Shown in pieces: positions 35,831-45,744 of a stretch of 64,000 nt of DNA. Each line of letters starts with the position of its first letter. Position 1 is the stretch's first letter. Source of the DNA: an uncultured Bacteroidales bacterium (GTDB taxonomy: Bacteria; Bacteroidota; Bacteroidia; Bacteroidales; FEN-979). The DNA lies in the NCBI GenBank assembly GCA_903903985.1, contig CAIVAT010000096.1, positions 1 through 64,000 of the forward strand, in the 5' to 3' direction. A program made the translations under genes and the position numbers. The notes beneath the pieces were generated by a model, which worked only from the letters and a program-made list of their open reading frames with translations, had not been told where the DNA came from and searched no databases.

Positions 35831-36349
35831 TTACTCCTGGTCGTACCATCCTGCATACATGTTGTAATTTCGTGAAATCCTGTTCACCTGGTCTTCAAGA
35901 AGCGATTGGTCAATGTCTTTCACTTTGTGTGCCGGCAAGCCTGCCCACACGGAACCCGACTCAACGATGGTCCCCTCGGTGATGAGAGCGCCGGCACCAA
36001 CGATTGAATTGCTATGGATGACAGCGCCATCCATAACAATGGCTCCCATGCCGATGAGCACATTGTCGTTGATCGTACATCCGTGGATGATGGCGTTGTG
36101 TGCAATGGAAACATTATTCCCGATTTGCACGGGTGCTTTCTGGTAGGTACAATGGATGATCGCTCCGTCCTGGACATTCACGTTGTTGCCGATCCTTATG
36201 GAGTGAACATCACCGCGAATCACGGCATTGAACCAAACGCTGCAGTCATCACCCATGATCACATCGCCGGTAAGCGTGGCATTATCGGCAAGAAAGCAGT
36301 TTTTGCCAACCTTGGGTATAATACCTTTTACTTGTTTGATGAGCGCCAT
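35831..36349 (-). CDS. Gamma-class carbonic anhydrase family protein
   Basis: A 172-residue left-handed beta-helix protein of hexapeptide repeats (INDNVLIGMGAIVMDGAVIH and similar). The three zinc-binding His positions are present: His66 (AIIHC), His84 (SIAHN) and His89 (IIHG). Gamma-class members either hydrate CO2 or are inactive acyltransferase-like relatives such as YrdA/PaaY. The proton shuttle loop seen in Cam is not obvious, so activity is uncertain. Confidence 0.87.
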   Translation of the reverse strand: MALIKQVKGIIPKVGKNCFLADNATLTGDVIMGDDCSVWFNAVIRGDVHSIRIGNNVNVQDGAIIHCTYQKAPVQIGNNVSIAHNAIIHGCTINDNVLIGMGAIVMDGAVIHSNSIVGAGALITEGTIVESGSVWAGLPAHKVKDIDQSLLEDQVNRISRNYNMYAGWYDQE

Positions 36350-36363
36350 ATTTCTTTTTTTTA

Positions 36364-36395
36364 CACCCCGTCAGGGTCCTCCACCCCGTCAGGGT
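36364..36395. repeat. Direct repeat of CACCCCGTCAGGGT
   Basis: Two identical 14-bp copies lie at 36364-36377 and 36382-36395. Each can form a short ACCC/GGGT stem. They fill the gap between nadB and the carbonic anhydrase gene and may be remnants of a dispersed element. Confidence 0.85.
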
Positions 36396-36400
36396 GCATA

Positions 36401-37972
36401 TTATTTGGGGCTTGTCCTTGGATAATCCAATGAATAATGCAATCCCCTGCTTTCATGGCGGCGACGTGCAGCCTTGATGATCAGGTAGCCGATGTTGATG
36501 AGATTGCGCAATTCGCAGAGTTTGGGTGTGAGAATTGACTGGCTGTAAAGGTCCTCCGATTCGCGATAAAGCAATTCAAGCCGGTCGAAGGCGCGCTGCA
36601 AACGCAGGTTCGAACGAACGATTCCCACGTAACTGCTCATGATGGCCTGAAGTTCTTTGAGCGATTGGGTTATCAGGACCATTTCCTCATTGAGTACCAT
36701 TCCTTCTGCATTCCAGTCGGGAATATCAGGACAGTGACCAATATTTTTAACCTGGCTGATGGCTTCGGAACTGGCCCGGTGCGAGAATACCAGTGATTCG
36801 AGCAGTGAGTTGGATGCCAGCCGGTTGGCTCCATGTAACCCGGTGGAAGAACATTCGCCGGATGCATATAGGTTGACGATGGAACTGCGACCGAATTCAT
36901 CCACTTTAATCCCGCCGCACGTATAGTGGGCAGCAGGAACGACCGGGATCATATCCTTGCTGATGTTGATGCCGATGGAAAGGCATTTTGCATAAATGTT
37001 AGGGAAGTGGTTGATCAGTTCGTTTTTATTCAGGTGACGGCAATCGAGATAAAGGTAATCTTCGCCACTTAATTTTAATTCATTATCGATGGCACGGGCT
37101 ACGATGTCGCGGGGTGCGAGTGAAAGCCTTGCATCGTATTTATGCATGAACTCCTTGCCATCACGGGTCTTCAGCACTGCCCCAAAGCCACGCATGGCCT
37201 CTGTAATAAGGAACGACGGCTTTTCTTCAGGATGGTATAATGCGGTGGGATGGAACTGGACGAACTCCATATTTTCCACGATCCCTTTGGCCCGGTATAC
37301 CATGGCAATACCATCGCCGGTTGAAATGAGCGGGTTAGTGGTGTTGTTATAAACATTTCCGACGCCGCCAGTGGCAATCAAAGTTATTTTCGACAGGATG
37401 GTATCAACCAGTTGGGTCCTCGGGTTCATCACAAAGGCTCCAAAACAGGTAATTCCTTCCGTCCTGCTGTTGACCTCCAGGCCAAGATGATGCTGGGTGA
37501 TGATGTCGATGGTGAAATGATTTTCCAGGATCTCGATATTTGGATGTTTCATCACCTGCTCAAGCAATTTGTTCTCAATTTCCCGCCCAGTGCTGTCTTT
37601 GTGATGCAAAACCCGGTATTCAGAGTGGCCGCCCTCTTTGGCCAGGTCGTAACGCCCCGACGTAGTTTTATCGAATTTCGTACCCCACCTGACCAGTTCC
37701 TTGATGCGGTCGGTCGACTCATTGATGGTAAACCTTACAACCTTTTCATCGCACAACCCGTCGCCGGCAACAATGGTATCCTGAATATGCTTTTCAAATG
37801 AATCAGGGGTGTACATCACGGCGGCAATGCCACCCTGTGCCCAACTGGTGGCTGTATCATCCATTTTTGATTTGGTGACAATGCACACTTTCCCATGTTT
37901 GGCCACTTTGATGGCAAATGTGAGACCGGCGATGCCTGATCCGATAACAAGGAAATCCACATGTTTTCTCAT
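36401..37972 (-). CDS. nadB: L-aspartate oxidase
   Basis: NadB oxidises L-aspartate to iminoaspartate with FAD in de novo NAD synthesis. The 523-residue protein starts with the FAD site VIGSGIAGLTFAIKVAKHG, and has the signature SWAQGGIAAV, the HSEYRVLHHKD loop and the AAHYTCGGIKVDEFGRSSI and ASGECSSTGLHGANRLASNS blocks. Length is normal. The partner quinolinate synthase genes (nadA, nadC) are not in the window. The start is 9 bp downstream of the sucB stop, so they likely share a transcript. Confidence 0.95.
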   Translation of the reverse strand: MRKHVDFLVIGSGIAGLTFAIKVAKHGKVCIVTKSKMDDTATSWAQGGIAAVMYTPDSFEKHIQDTIVAGDGLCDEKVVRFTINESTDRIKELVRWGTKFDKTTSGRYDLAKEGGHSEYRVLHHKDSTGREIENKLLEQVMKHPNIEILENHFTIDIITQHHLGLEVNSRTEGITCFGAFVMNPRTQLVDTILSKITLIATGGVGNVYNNTTNPLISTGDGIAMVYRAKGIVENMEFVQFHPTALYHPEEKPSFLITEAMRGFGAVLKTRDGKEFMHKYDARLSLAPRDIVARAIDNELKLSGEDYLYLDCRHLNKNELINHFPNIYAKCLSIGINISKDMIPVVPAAHYTCGGIKVDEFGRSSIVNLYASGECSSTGLHGANRLASNSLLESLVFSHRASSEAISQVKNIGHCPDIPDWNAEGMVLNEEMVLITQSLKELQAIMSSYVGIVRSNLRLQRAFDRLELLYRESEDLYSQSILTPKLCELRNLINIGYLIIKAARRRHESRGLHYSLDYPRTSPK

Positions 37973-37980
37973 AGTGGTTT

Positions 37981-39243
37981 TTAAAGTTCAAGCAACAATT
38001 TAAAAGGATCCACTCCTTCGGTCAGCATTTTAACCGGGTCTTCAACCAACTCCTTTACTTTCACAAGGAAACTGACCGATTCGCGGCCATCGATCACACG
38101 ATGATCATAGGACAGTGCAACATACATCATGGGAGCAATGACCACCTGGCCGTTAACTGCAATAGGCCGTTCCTGTATTTTATGCATTCCCAGGATGGCG
38201 CTTTGCGGGGGATTGAGAATCGGGGTAGACATCATGGACCCGAAAACGCCGCCATTGGTGATGGTGAATGTACCACCTTTCATGTCATCGATGGAAATTT
38301 TATTGTCACGGGCTTTACCGGCAAGTTCTTTGATCTTCAACTCGATATCGGTGATGCTCATCATTTCGGCGTTACGCAGCACCGGAACAACCAGTCCTTT
38401 CGGTGCGCTTACGGCGATGCCGATGTCAATAAATCGGGGAATGACAAGGTCATCGCCGTCAATCATTGCATTGACCTGCGGAAAATCTTTGAGGGCGATG
38501 GTCACGGCTTTTGTGAAAACAGACATAAGCCCGAACCCAACACCATGGTGCTCTTTGAAAACATCACTGTATTTTTCCTTGATTTTAAGTATGGCCTGCA
38601 TGTTGATCTCATTGAACGTAGTCAGCATCGCGGTTTGATTCTTCACTGCAACCAGGCGTTCAGCAAGTTTCAGCCTCAGGGGGGTCATTTTTTTACGGTC
38701 CATCTCCCTCGTCCCGGTGAAGGAGACTGACCCTTCAGCCGTTTTTTTTACGTTGATAAAAGATTCAAGGTCCTTGCGTGTTATCTTTTTACCGGGAAAT
38801 GCATTTGTAAGGGCACCTGTATTCACCTGCTTTTCCTCAATTATTCTACGCGCAAGCGGAGAGGCATGAAGGCTGACCGGGGATGGAGTAACCTGGGCAG
38901 CGGGTGAACCGGTGAGCGGGACAACCGTTTTACCTGGAACCGGAGCCGGCGATGGGTGCTGAGTTTCCGATTTTTGATTTTTGATTTTTGACTTTTGATC
39001 GTCGGAGGTCTTCTCTTCGATCACTGCGATCACCGCCCCGACCGGAACCGTCTCTCCTTCCCGGAACATGATTTTAATCACCCCATCCACCGGGGTGGTC
39101 ACGGGAAAGGAGGCTTTATCAGAATCGATTTCAACGATTTCCTGGTCTTTATCAACCACATCTCCATCAGCAACCAGCCATTTTGCCACTTGTACCTGGG
39201 TGATGGATTCGCCAGGACTGGGTACTTTTATCTCAATTGCCAT
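37981..39243 (-). CDS. sucB: Dihydrolipoyl succinyltransferase (E2 of 2-oxoglutarate dehydrogenase)
   Basis: E2 transfers the succinyl group to CoA in the TCA cycle. The 420-residue protein has an N-terminal lipoyl domain (EIDSDKAS with Lys43), a linker, a peripheral subunit-binding domain ([11 protein letters not shown], about 127-160) and a catalytic domain with [11 protein letters not shown] (His381, Asp385). In the linker the residues [13 protein letters not shown] are encoded by an AT-rich simple repeat. It carries its own -7 box upstream even though sucA lies just before it on the same strand. Confidence 0.95.
   Translation of the reverse strand: MAIEIKVPSPGESITQVQVAKWLVADGDVVDKDQEIVEIDSDKASFPVTTPVDGVIKIMFREGETVPVGAVIAVIEEKTSDDQKSKIKNQKSETQHPSPAPVPGKTVVPLTGSPAAQVTPSPVSLHASPLARRIIEEKQVNTGALTNAFPGKKITRKDLESFINVKKTAEGSVSFTGTREMDRKKMTPLRLKLAERLVAVKNQTAMLTTFNEINMQAILKIKEKYSDVFKEHHGVGFGLMSVFTKAVTIALKDFPQVNAMIDGDDLVIPRFIDIGIAVSAPKGLVVPVLRNAEMMSITDIELKIKELAGKARDNKISIDDMKGGTFTITNGGVFGSMMSTPILNPPQSAILGMHKIQERPIAVNGQVVIAPMMYVALSYDHRVIDGRESVSFLVKVKELVEDPVKMLTEGVDPFKLLLEL
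38969..39000 (-). repeat. AT-rich simple repeat inside the sucB linker
   Basis: On the plus strand four successive GATTTTTGA-like units run through this stretch. On the coding strand they read AAAAATC repeats and encode [13 protein letters not shown]. The units match those between the GH109 and M28 genes. Confidence 0.75.
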
Positions 39244-39262
39244 GGGCTTTGTTTTCTTTTAG

Positions 39263-39270
39263 CAAAATTA
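39263..39270 (-). promoter_or_regulatory. -7 box of sucB
   Basis: On the minus strand TAATTTTG, a perfect TAnnTTTG match, lies 19 bp before the sucB start, giving a short leader. Confidence 0.6.
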
Positions 39271-39314
39271 CAACGAATGTATTAATAATAGTGACTGGTG
39301 AAATTCGAAAAGAA

Positions 39315-42110
39315 TCATACAACCTGAAACTCATGCTCCGCACAATGCAACCTGCATGAACCGTTGGCATGCTCACAGGTACATTTTCCCAATGCCTTTT
39401 CGACGATCAGTTTTTGTTGAATTTTATGCAGCCTGGAGGATCCTGTTGCAGGGCTGCCGCTTGCAGGACGGGCCGTATGATGCAGGTAGGGCATCGCCAC
39501 GAACGGGTCGAAAATCATGTTTTGGGCGATAAACTTCCATGCACCCATGTTCACCGGCTCTTCCTGTACCCATTCCCAATGTGTTGCCAGCGGATACCTT
39601 TCTGAAATCATCTGAAGTTGCTTTAAAGGCAGCGGGTAAAGTTGTTCAAGCCGGATGATGGCCACCTCGTCTTTTTTCTGCCGCTCTTTTTCTTCCAGGA
39701 TGTCGTAATAAACTTTCCCGGAACAAATCACCACCCTGCGGATATTTGCCGGATCGGCAGTGGCATCGTCAATGACTTCCCTGAAATCTCCGGTGGTAAA
39801 TTCCGCCAAAGAAGAAACACATCGCGGATGCCGAAGCAGGCTTTTGGGGGTGAAAACCACGAGAGGCTTGCGGAATGGCCAGTATAGTTGCCGGCGCAGG
39901 ACGTGGAAAAAATTGGCGGGGGTAGTACAGTTTACGACCAGCATGTTGTGATGTCCGCATAAGGAAAGAAACCGTTCAATCCTGGCGGAGGAGTGTTCCG
40001 GTCCCTGGCCCTCATAGCCGTGAGGCAGTAATAAAACGACACCATTCATTACTTTCCATTTGTCTTCGGCGCTGCTGAGATATTGATCAATAACGATTTG
40101 TGCCCCATTGTTGAAGTCCCCAAACTGAGCTTCCCATATTGTCAGACCACCAGGCGTAGCAAATGCATAACCATACTCGAATCCAAGTACTCCGTATTCA
40201 GACAGAAGCGAATTATATATACTTATTTTTCCCTGGTCCGGTGAAATATGTTGCAATGGAATGAATTTTTCCTCCGAGTCTTCAAGGGTGATCACCGCGT
40301 GCCGGTGACTAAAAGTGCCGCGCTGGCAGTCCTGGCCGCTGAGGCGAACAGGGTGTCCTTCTAAAAGGAGTGACCCGTATGCGATCAGTTCCCCCATGGC
40401 CCAATCAAGTTTTCCGGATTCAACCATTGCTTTCCGGTCATCCTGCATTTTGATGATTTTGCGGAAAAAAGCTTTGCCTTCCTGCAATTGGGTCAGTTTG
40501 TGGCCAATTTCAAGTAAAACCTGTTCTGAAATGGCTGTTTTTGGTGAGTGAAGAAAATCGGCCGGAGTCGCTTTTCTCAATCCCTCCCAATTTTTATCAA
40601 GAAACGGTGCGATGTCTCCCTTGATGATCGTTTTAGCATTGTCAAAGCCTTGCTCAAGCCTTGCATTGAATTCGGTTTTTATCCCGTGAACATCGATGGA
40701 CGGGAGCGTATTTTCCTGCTCCAGTTTCTGGAGGTAAATCTCCAGCGGGTCAGGATGCTGTTCTATGATTTTATAGAGGATCGGCTGGGTGAAACGGGGC
40801 TCATCGCTCTCGTTGTGCCCGTATTTCCTGTAGCCAAGCAGGTCGATGAAAATATCTTTGTGAAATTTTGCCCGGAATTCCATGGCAAGGCGTACCGTGT
40901 AAACCACCGCTTCAACATCATCGGCATTAACATGGAAAATCGGGGATTGAATCGTTTTTGCAACATCCGTGCAATAAACGCTTGAGCGGCCATCAAGGTA
41001 GTTGGTCGTGAAACCGATCTGGTTGTTGACAACCAGGTGAATGGTGCCACCGGTTTTATATCCTTCCAGATCGGCCATCTGGATGAGTTCATAAATTATT
41101 CCCTGCCCGGAGATGGAGGCATCGCCATGTATGAGGATTGCTGCAACCTTGTCGGCGTTACCGCCATGGGAATGGTCAATTTTAGCGCGTGAAATGCCTT
41201 CTACCACCGCATCAACGGTTTCGAGGTGCGACGGATTTGGCGCCAGGGTGAGATGAACTTCGCGGCCATTCTGTGCAACAATTTCATTCGAATATCCCAG
41301 GTGGTACTTCACATCGCCAAGCAGGTCATCATCTTCATACTCCTTGCCCTCGAATTCAGAGAAAATATTTGCGAATGGCTTATGCATGATGTTTCCGAGC
41401 ACATTTAACCGCCCGCGATGAGCCATGCCGAGTACAAATTCTTCGATGCCAAGGTCTGCGCCTTTTTGAATCACCGCCTCCAGTGCGGGAATCAGCGACT
41501 CAACCCCTTCGAGCGAAAAGCTCTTCTGCCCGGGGAATTTTTTATGAATGAATTTTTCAAAAAGGACTCCTTCCGCAAGCTTGCCAAGGATGAGGGTTTT
41601 TTCATCAACAGAGAAAACAGGAGCGTTGAGGCCCGGCTCCATCTTTTCCTTAAACCATGCCACGACCTCGGGCTGTCGTATATAATGGTATTCAACGCCA
41701 ATCGACTGACAATAGGTTTTCTGCAGATGCAGGATGATCTCTGAAAGTTTTGAATTTCCAAGGCCAAGTTCTTTCCCCGCCTGGAATGTTTTTGAAAGGT
41801 CTTCCTCTGCAAGGCCGAAATTTTCAATGTCCAGTGTGGGTAAGTATTTCCGGCGGGTCCTCACCGGGTTTGTCCTGGTGAACAGATGTCCCCTGGCACG
41901 GTAACCGTTGATCAGGTTGATCACTTTGAATTCGTTTGGTACTACAAATGGGTTGCCCTGGCCGGACTTGAAATTGGTTTGGCAAAACTCGAACCCTTCG
42001 AAAAATTTACGCCAGCTCTCATCAACCGAAGCCGGGTCCTGCTGATATTGTTCATACAACCCATCAATCACCGAGTTGTCAGGCTGATTCAAATAGTTGA
42101 ATTTATCCAT
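39315..42110 (-). CDS. sucA: 2-oxoglutarate dehydrogenase E1 component
   Basis: E1 decarboxylates 2-oxoglutarate with thiamine diphosphate and succinylates E2. The 931-residue protein has the family start (DNSVIDGLYEQYQQDPASVD), the GMAHRGRLNVLGNIM block, the ThDP-binding GDASISGQGIIYE and NNQIGFTTN blocks, and the C-terminal HGYEGQGPEHSSARIERFL block. The short C-terminal tail contains CTCEHANGSCRLHC, a Cys/His cluster not expected in the E1 core, possibly a metal-binding or redox-sensitive extension. It precedes sucB by 71 bp on the same strand. Confidence 0.95.
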   Translation of the reverse strand: MDKFNYLNQPDNSVIDGLYEQYQQDPASVDESWRKFFEGFEFCQTNFKSGQGNPFVVPNEFKVINLINGYRARGHLFTRTNPVRTRRKYLPTLDIENFGLAEEDLSKTFQAGKELGLGNSKLSEIILHLQKTYCQSIGVEYHYIRQPEVVAWFKEKMEPGLNAPVFSVDEKTLILGKLAEGVLFEKFIHKKFPGQKSFSLEGVESLIPALEAVIQKGADLGIEEFVLGMAHRGRLNVLGNIMHKPFANIFSEFEGKEYEDDDLLGDVKYHLGYSNEIVAQNGREVHLTLAPNPSHLETVDAVVEGISRAKIDHSHGGNADKVAAILIHGDASISGQGIIYELIQMADLEGYKTGGTIHLVVNNQIGFTTNYLDGRSSVYCTDVAKTIQSPIFHVNADDVEAVVYTVRLAMEFRAKFHKDIFIDLLGYRKYGHNESDEPRFTQPILYKIIEQHPDPLEIYLQKLEQENTLPSIDVHGIKTEFNARLEQGFDNAKTIIKGDIAPFLDKNWEGLRKATPADFLHSPKTAISEQVLLEIGHKLTQLQEGKAFFRKIIKMQDDRKAMVESGKLDWAMGELIAYGSLLLEGHPVRLSGQDCQRGTFSHRHAVITLEDSEEKFIPLQHISPDQGKISIYNSLLSEYGVLGFEYGYAFATPGGLTIWEAQFGDFNNGAQIVIDQYLSSAEDKWKVMNGVVLLLPHGYEGQGPEHSSARIERFLSLCGHHNMLVVNCTTPANFFHVLRRQLYWPFRKPLVVFTPKSLLRHPRCVSSLAEFTTGDFREVIDDATADPANIRRVVICSGKVYYDILEEKERQKKDEVAIIRLEQLYPLPLKQLQMISERYPLATHWEWVQEEPVNMGAWKFIAQNMIFDPFVAMPYLHHTARPASGSPATGSSRLHKIQQKLIVEKALGKCTCEHANGSCRLHCAEHEFQVV

Positions 42111-42134
42111 TTCCGATCATTATCATTTCTGCGC

Positions 42135-42142
42135 CAAATATA
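42135..42142 (-). promoter_or_regulatory. -7 box of sucA
   Basis: On the minus strand TATATTTG, a perfect TAnnTTTG match, lies 24 bp before the sucA start codon. Confidence 0.65.
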
Positions 42143-42264
42143 CAGATAATTGAATAATTTGGAATGTTCCGGTTGTATCGGGCGACTTAAAAAACCGTAT
42201 TTTTGTTTTGTTTCCGAGGATTTTTACAAATTTGAAGGCTGATACAGACAGAATACCTTGTATG

Positions 42265-42318
42265 CTCATTTTTTCAGCGAACATCCGCGATTTTATCTGT
42301 GAAATCTGCGGGAAATAT
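42265..42318. repeat. Possible dispersed intergenic repeat
   Basis: The stretch holds ATCCGCGATTTTATCTGTG and AAATCTGCGGGAAAT. I recall closely similar AATCTGCGAAATCTGCGGG segments between genes in many Bacteroidota, but only one copy is in this window. The rest of the sucA-M20 gap holds a plus-strand -7-like TATTTTTG at 42198-42205. Confidence 0.35.
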
Positions 42319-42380
42319 TTACCTTTCAAGCCTGGTATAGGCTTAAGCATTGAACAAATTTTAATCGAAATAAAATCCCT

Positions 42381-43757
42381 ATGGACCACGTAAAACAATA
42401 CATCGAAGAACACAAGGACCGGTTTTTAATGGAACTTTTTGAATTGATCCGTATACCATCGGTCAGTTCGGATGCGGAACACATGGATGACATGATCAAA
42501 GCAGCCGAATACTGGAGAAAATCGCTGAGGGAAGCCGGGTGCAACAAAAGTGAAATTTTTCCGACAGCAGGGAACCCGATTGTTTATGGTGAGAAAATCA
42601 TTGACCCATCCTTACCAACCATATTGGTTTATGGCCATTATGATGTAATGCCTGTCGATCCGGTAGAATTGTGGGAATCTCCGCCTTTTAAGCCCGAGGT
42701 GCGCAATGGGAAAATTTATGCCCGTGGCGCCGATGATGACAAAGGCCAGGCTTTCATGCATGCCAAAGCTTTTGAATTGATGATTCGTACGAATACCCTG
42801 CCCTGCAATGTTAAGTTTATGATTGAAGGGGAAGAGGAAGTTGGCTCCATGTACATCGGTCCTTTCTGTGTTCAGTATAAAGAGATGCTGAAATCGGATA
42901 TCATACTGGTTTCAGATACCAGCATGCTTGCCCTCGGCACCCCGTCGATGACCGTTGGCCTGCGCGGCCTGGCCTACATGCAGGTCGAGGTTACCGGGCC
43001 GAACATCGATCTTCATTCGGGAATCTTTGGCGGAGCAGTGGCGAATCCCATCAATGCCCTCGCCAAAATGATCGCATCCCTTACAGATGATCATGGCCGG
43101 ATCACCATCCCGGGATTTTACGACGATGTAGCGGAGATCAGCCGCCAGGAACGGGATGAAATGGCAAAAGCACCGTTTAATGAGGAAACGTATAAAAGAA
43201 ACCTTGGTGTGGATCAACTCCATGGGGAGGCCGGATTTACGACGAAGGAACGCACGGGTATCCGCCCGACACTCGATGTAAATGGAATTTGGGGTGGCTA
43301 TACCGCTGAAGGAACTAAAACGGTGCTTCCCTCAAAAGCCTATGCTAAAATTTCCATGAGATTGGTCCCCAACCAGGATTATATAAAAATCGGGGAGCTT
43401 TTTGAACAGTATTTTATATCCATTGCACCCAAATACGTTTCAGTAAAGGTGCAAACGCTTCATGGGGGACAAGCCTACGTTTCCCCAATCGACACCATTG
43501 GCTATATGGCAGCAAGCAAGGCCATTGAAACTTCACTTGGGGAAAAACCAATTCCAGTGCGCAGTGGGGGCAGTATCCCTATCATTCCTCAGTTTGAGGA
43601 GATCCTTGGCGTGAAAACCATCCTGATGGGATTCGGACTTGAATCCGATGCATGCCATTCCCCGAATGAAAACTACCCGCTTGACAATTTCTTCAAAGGA
43701 ATCGAGACAATAACTTATTTCTACAAATATTATACTGAGTTGTGGAAAAGTAAATGA
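42381..43757 (+). CDS. M20-family dipeptidase
   Basis: A 458-residue cytosolic zinc peptidase of the M20 carnosinase-like (CNDP) group. Metal ligands are visible in YGHYDVMPVD (His), GADDDKGQAFMH (Asp), GEEEVGS (Glu pair), VSDTSML (Asp) and a late His in DACHSPNENYP. The dimerisation domain lies at about 200-330. There is no signal peptide. Such enzymes hydrolyse dipeptides or related amides. It is divergent from sucA. Confidence 0.9.
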   Translation: MDHVKQYIEEHKDRFLMELFELIRIPSVSSDAEHMDDMIKAAEYWRKSLREAGCNKSEIFPTAGNPIVYGEKIIDPSLPTILVYGHYDVMPVDPVELWESPPFKPEVRNGKIYARGADDDKGQAFMHAKAFELMIRTNTLPCNVKFMIEGEEEVGSMYIGPFCVQYKEMLKSDIILVSDTSMLALGTPSMTVGLRGLAYMQVEVTGPNIDLHSGIFGGAVANPINALAKMIASLTDDHGRITIPGFYDDVAEISRQERDEMAKAPFNEETYKRNLGVDQLHGEAGFTTKERTGIRPTLDVNGIWGGYTAEGTKTVLPSKAYAKISMRLVPNQDYIKIGELFEQYFISIAPKYVSVKVQTLHGGQAYVSPIDTIGYMAASKAIETSLGEKPIPVRSGGSIPIIPQFEEILGVKTILMGFGLESDACHSPNENYPLDNFFKGIETITYFYKYYTELWKSK

Positions 43758-43981
43758 GTTATAACGCAAAACTCAAAATGCAATTTGTAAAATTATTCCT
43801 GGTCCGGGAACCCGCTGATAACCTGGAAATGTTTTTTTAAGTTGCTTTATATGGTTCCTTGTACAATAAAGGTGGCTGCTTGTTCGATGACTTCAATCAT
43901 GACAAACAACATGGGTTCTCAGATAGATGTGTATCTCGTTTACCGGAACAATGGAAAGGAATATAAACCAAGTCGTTGATA

Positions 43982-45739
43982 TTAGTTTTTAATGAACTTG
44001 AAAGACTTTGTTTCACGGCTGTTCGTTGCATGCACCAGGTAGATTCCATTGGGCCATGCAGAAACGTCAACAACTTTCGGGTTGACACTTTCATGGCAAT
44101 TATTCCCGTTTGCGTTTATAATACGCACCCTGAAATCATCTGTTGAAATTGTTCCATCATTAAAATAAAGACGGTCATGGCAGGGATTTGGTGAAAGGCT
44201 TAACCCTGAAACTTTCGTTTCATCAATCCCGACGGGCGCATAAGTGAACATGCACGGACCCGAAAATACACCGGCTTTAAATCCGTTGTCAATACACTGG
44301 ACACTAAAATAGTATGTGCCCGGAGGAATACCGGTAATGACCCAGCTGGTGTCGGCGCTGGCGTTTCCCGGGGCAGCAATTTTCCGGGAACCTGAATAAA
44401 GCATTGCAAGCGGGGACAGGATCTCCTGTGAATCGGGCAATGACCCGATCCGGATATTGTAAGAAAGCGAACCTTTGGGTGTTTGAGTATCGGCGGCACT
44501 GTTCCAGTGTAAAATTGCTTTGCCGGCATCCATAGTTGCATTCAGTCCCTGGGGAGCTGATGGCGGAGTGTTCACCGTGAATAGCAATGTGTCGCCAAGG
44601 GTGTTGAGGTAAAGCCCGGTTTTCGGGACATCAAAAGCATCCAGCCCGGTAAACAGAAGATCGGTGAATCCATCGTTGTTATAATCTCCCCAGGTTACAC
44701 CGCCTTGCTTGTAACCCGGTAACAGGGAACTTACATCCAGGAAGTTCATGAACCCTTCATTCTGCTTCAATATTGTTACAGCTGTGCCCCCGCAGCCGGA
44801 TACCGTTCCCATTAATATGATATCCAGCAAACCATCCCCGTTAAAATCGCCCAGGTCGAAGGATGGATTCAACAGCCTGACCGTGTTTGCGTCAAATTTT
44901 GTAAAATGATCGTTTCCGTCATTGCGGTAAAGGAGGAAATAGCCATCCATATTAAGATCCATCCCGGCGATCACCAGGTCCTGGTCCCCATCATTGTCGA
45001 GATCTGCCCATCTGGCCTGCCCGCTATAGAGTCCGGTAAAAGGTTCCGGTGAAATATTGACTTCAGTGAATACACCGTGATCATTCCTGAAAAGTGATGA
45101 AAAAATTCCTCCCCCCATACTGCCACAAACCAAAACATCTGATTGGCCGTCGTTGTTGTAATCATTCCAGCTGCACATGGCAGATTCCATCGATGGCAGC
45201 GTGGAATTGATGATGGCGAATTGTCTGTCGCCATTATTCTCATAAATCCTGACCATCGAATTCCCGGCCAGAAGTATGTCGGGGTTGCCGTCATTGTTAA
45301 AATCACCCCAGGATGCCTGTCCATCCGCTATGCCAGGAAAGCTGATCCCGGAATCGATAAAGGTACCGTTGATGTTATCAAAAATGACCGTATGCGAATT
45401 ACCCTGGCTGTCCATACCGGTGACCAGCAGATCAAGGTCTCCGTCATTGTCGTAATCACCCCATTCGAGGGACCCAAAGTGTAAAGCCAGCAGATTAGCC
45501 TGGATATCGGTGAAATTGCCATGGTCGTTGCGGAAAATTTTTGTAACCGGAGTGTTTCCCTCCGCGCCGGTAAGGGCAAGGTCGAGATCGCCATCCTGAT
45601 CGAAATCACCCCATCCACAAGCGCTGTAGGCCAACTGAGGCAGGGTTACATTGGCTGTGCTAAAAGGCAGCTGCTGAGAAAACGACAAAACAGGAATTGT
45701 AAATAGAACCAGGACAATGATCGTGAATGGGCGCATCAT
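43982..45739 (-). CDS. Secreted FG-GAP/VCBS repeat protein with T9SS sorting domain
   Basis: A 585-residue secreted protein. A signal peptide (ends FSQQLPF) is followed by about seven FG-GAP/VCBS repeats with calcium-binding loops such as DFDQDGDLDL, DYDNDGDLDL, DFNNDGNPDI, DLDNDGDQDL and DFNGDGLLDI, likely a beta-propeller. A fibronectin type III-like domain (PPSAPQGLNATMDAGKAILH) follows, then a type IX sorting domain (VSGLSLSPNPCHDRLYF to the end, FKFIKN). A surface adhesin or binding role is likely; the ligand is unknown. It lies 5 bp after dsbD on the same strand. Confidence 0.88.
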   Translation of the reverse strand: MMRPFTIIVLVLFTIPVLSFSQQLPFSTANVTLPQLAYSACGWGDFDQDGDLDLALTGAEGNTPVTKIFRNDHGNFTDIQANLLALHFGSLEWGDYDNDGDLDLLVTGMDSQGNSHTVIFDNINGTFIDSGISFPGIADGQASWGDFNNDGNPDILLAGNSMVRIYENNGDRQFAIINSTLPSMESAMCSWNDYNNDGQSDVLVCGSMGGGIFSSLFRNDHGVFTEVNISPEPFTGLYSGQARWADLDNDGDQDLVIAGMDLNMDGYFLLYRNDGNDHFTKFDANTVRLLNPSFDLGDFNGDGLLDIILMGTVSGCGGTAVTILKQNEGFMNFLDVSSLLPGYKQGGVTWGDYNNDGFTDLLFTGLDAFDVPKTGLYLNTLGDTLLFTVNTPPSAPQGLNATMDAGKAILHWNSAADTQTPKGSLSYNIRIGSLPDSQEILSPLAMLYSGSRKIAAPGNASADTSWVITGIPPGTYYFSVQCIDNGFKAGVFSGPCMFTYAPVGIDETKVSGLSLSPNPCHDRLYFNDGTISTDDFRVRIINANGNNCHESVNPKVVDVSAWPNGIYLVHATNSRETKSFKFIKN

Positions 45740-45744
45740 GTCAC

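Noticed and set aside
43851-43979. Plus-strand 42-codon frame between the M20 and FG-GAP genes
   Set aside because: Short, no recognisable motif, no -7 box close to it and no terminator; the 43758-43981 gap otherwise shows nothing.
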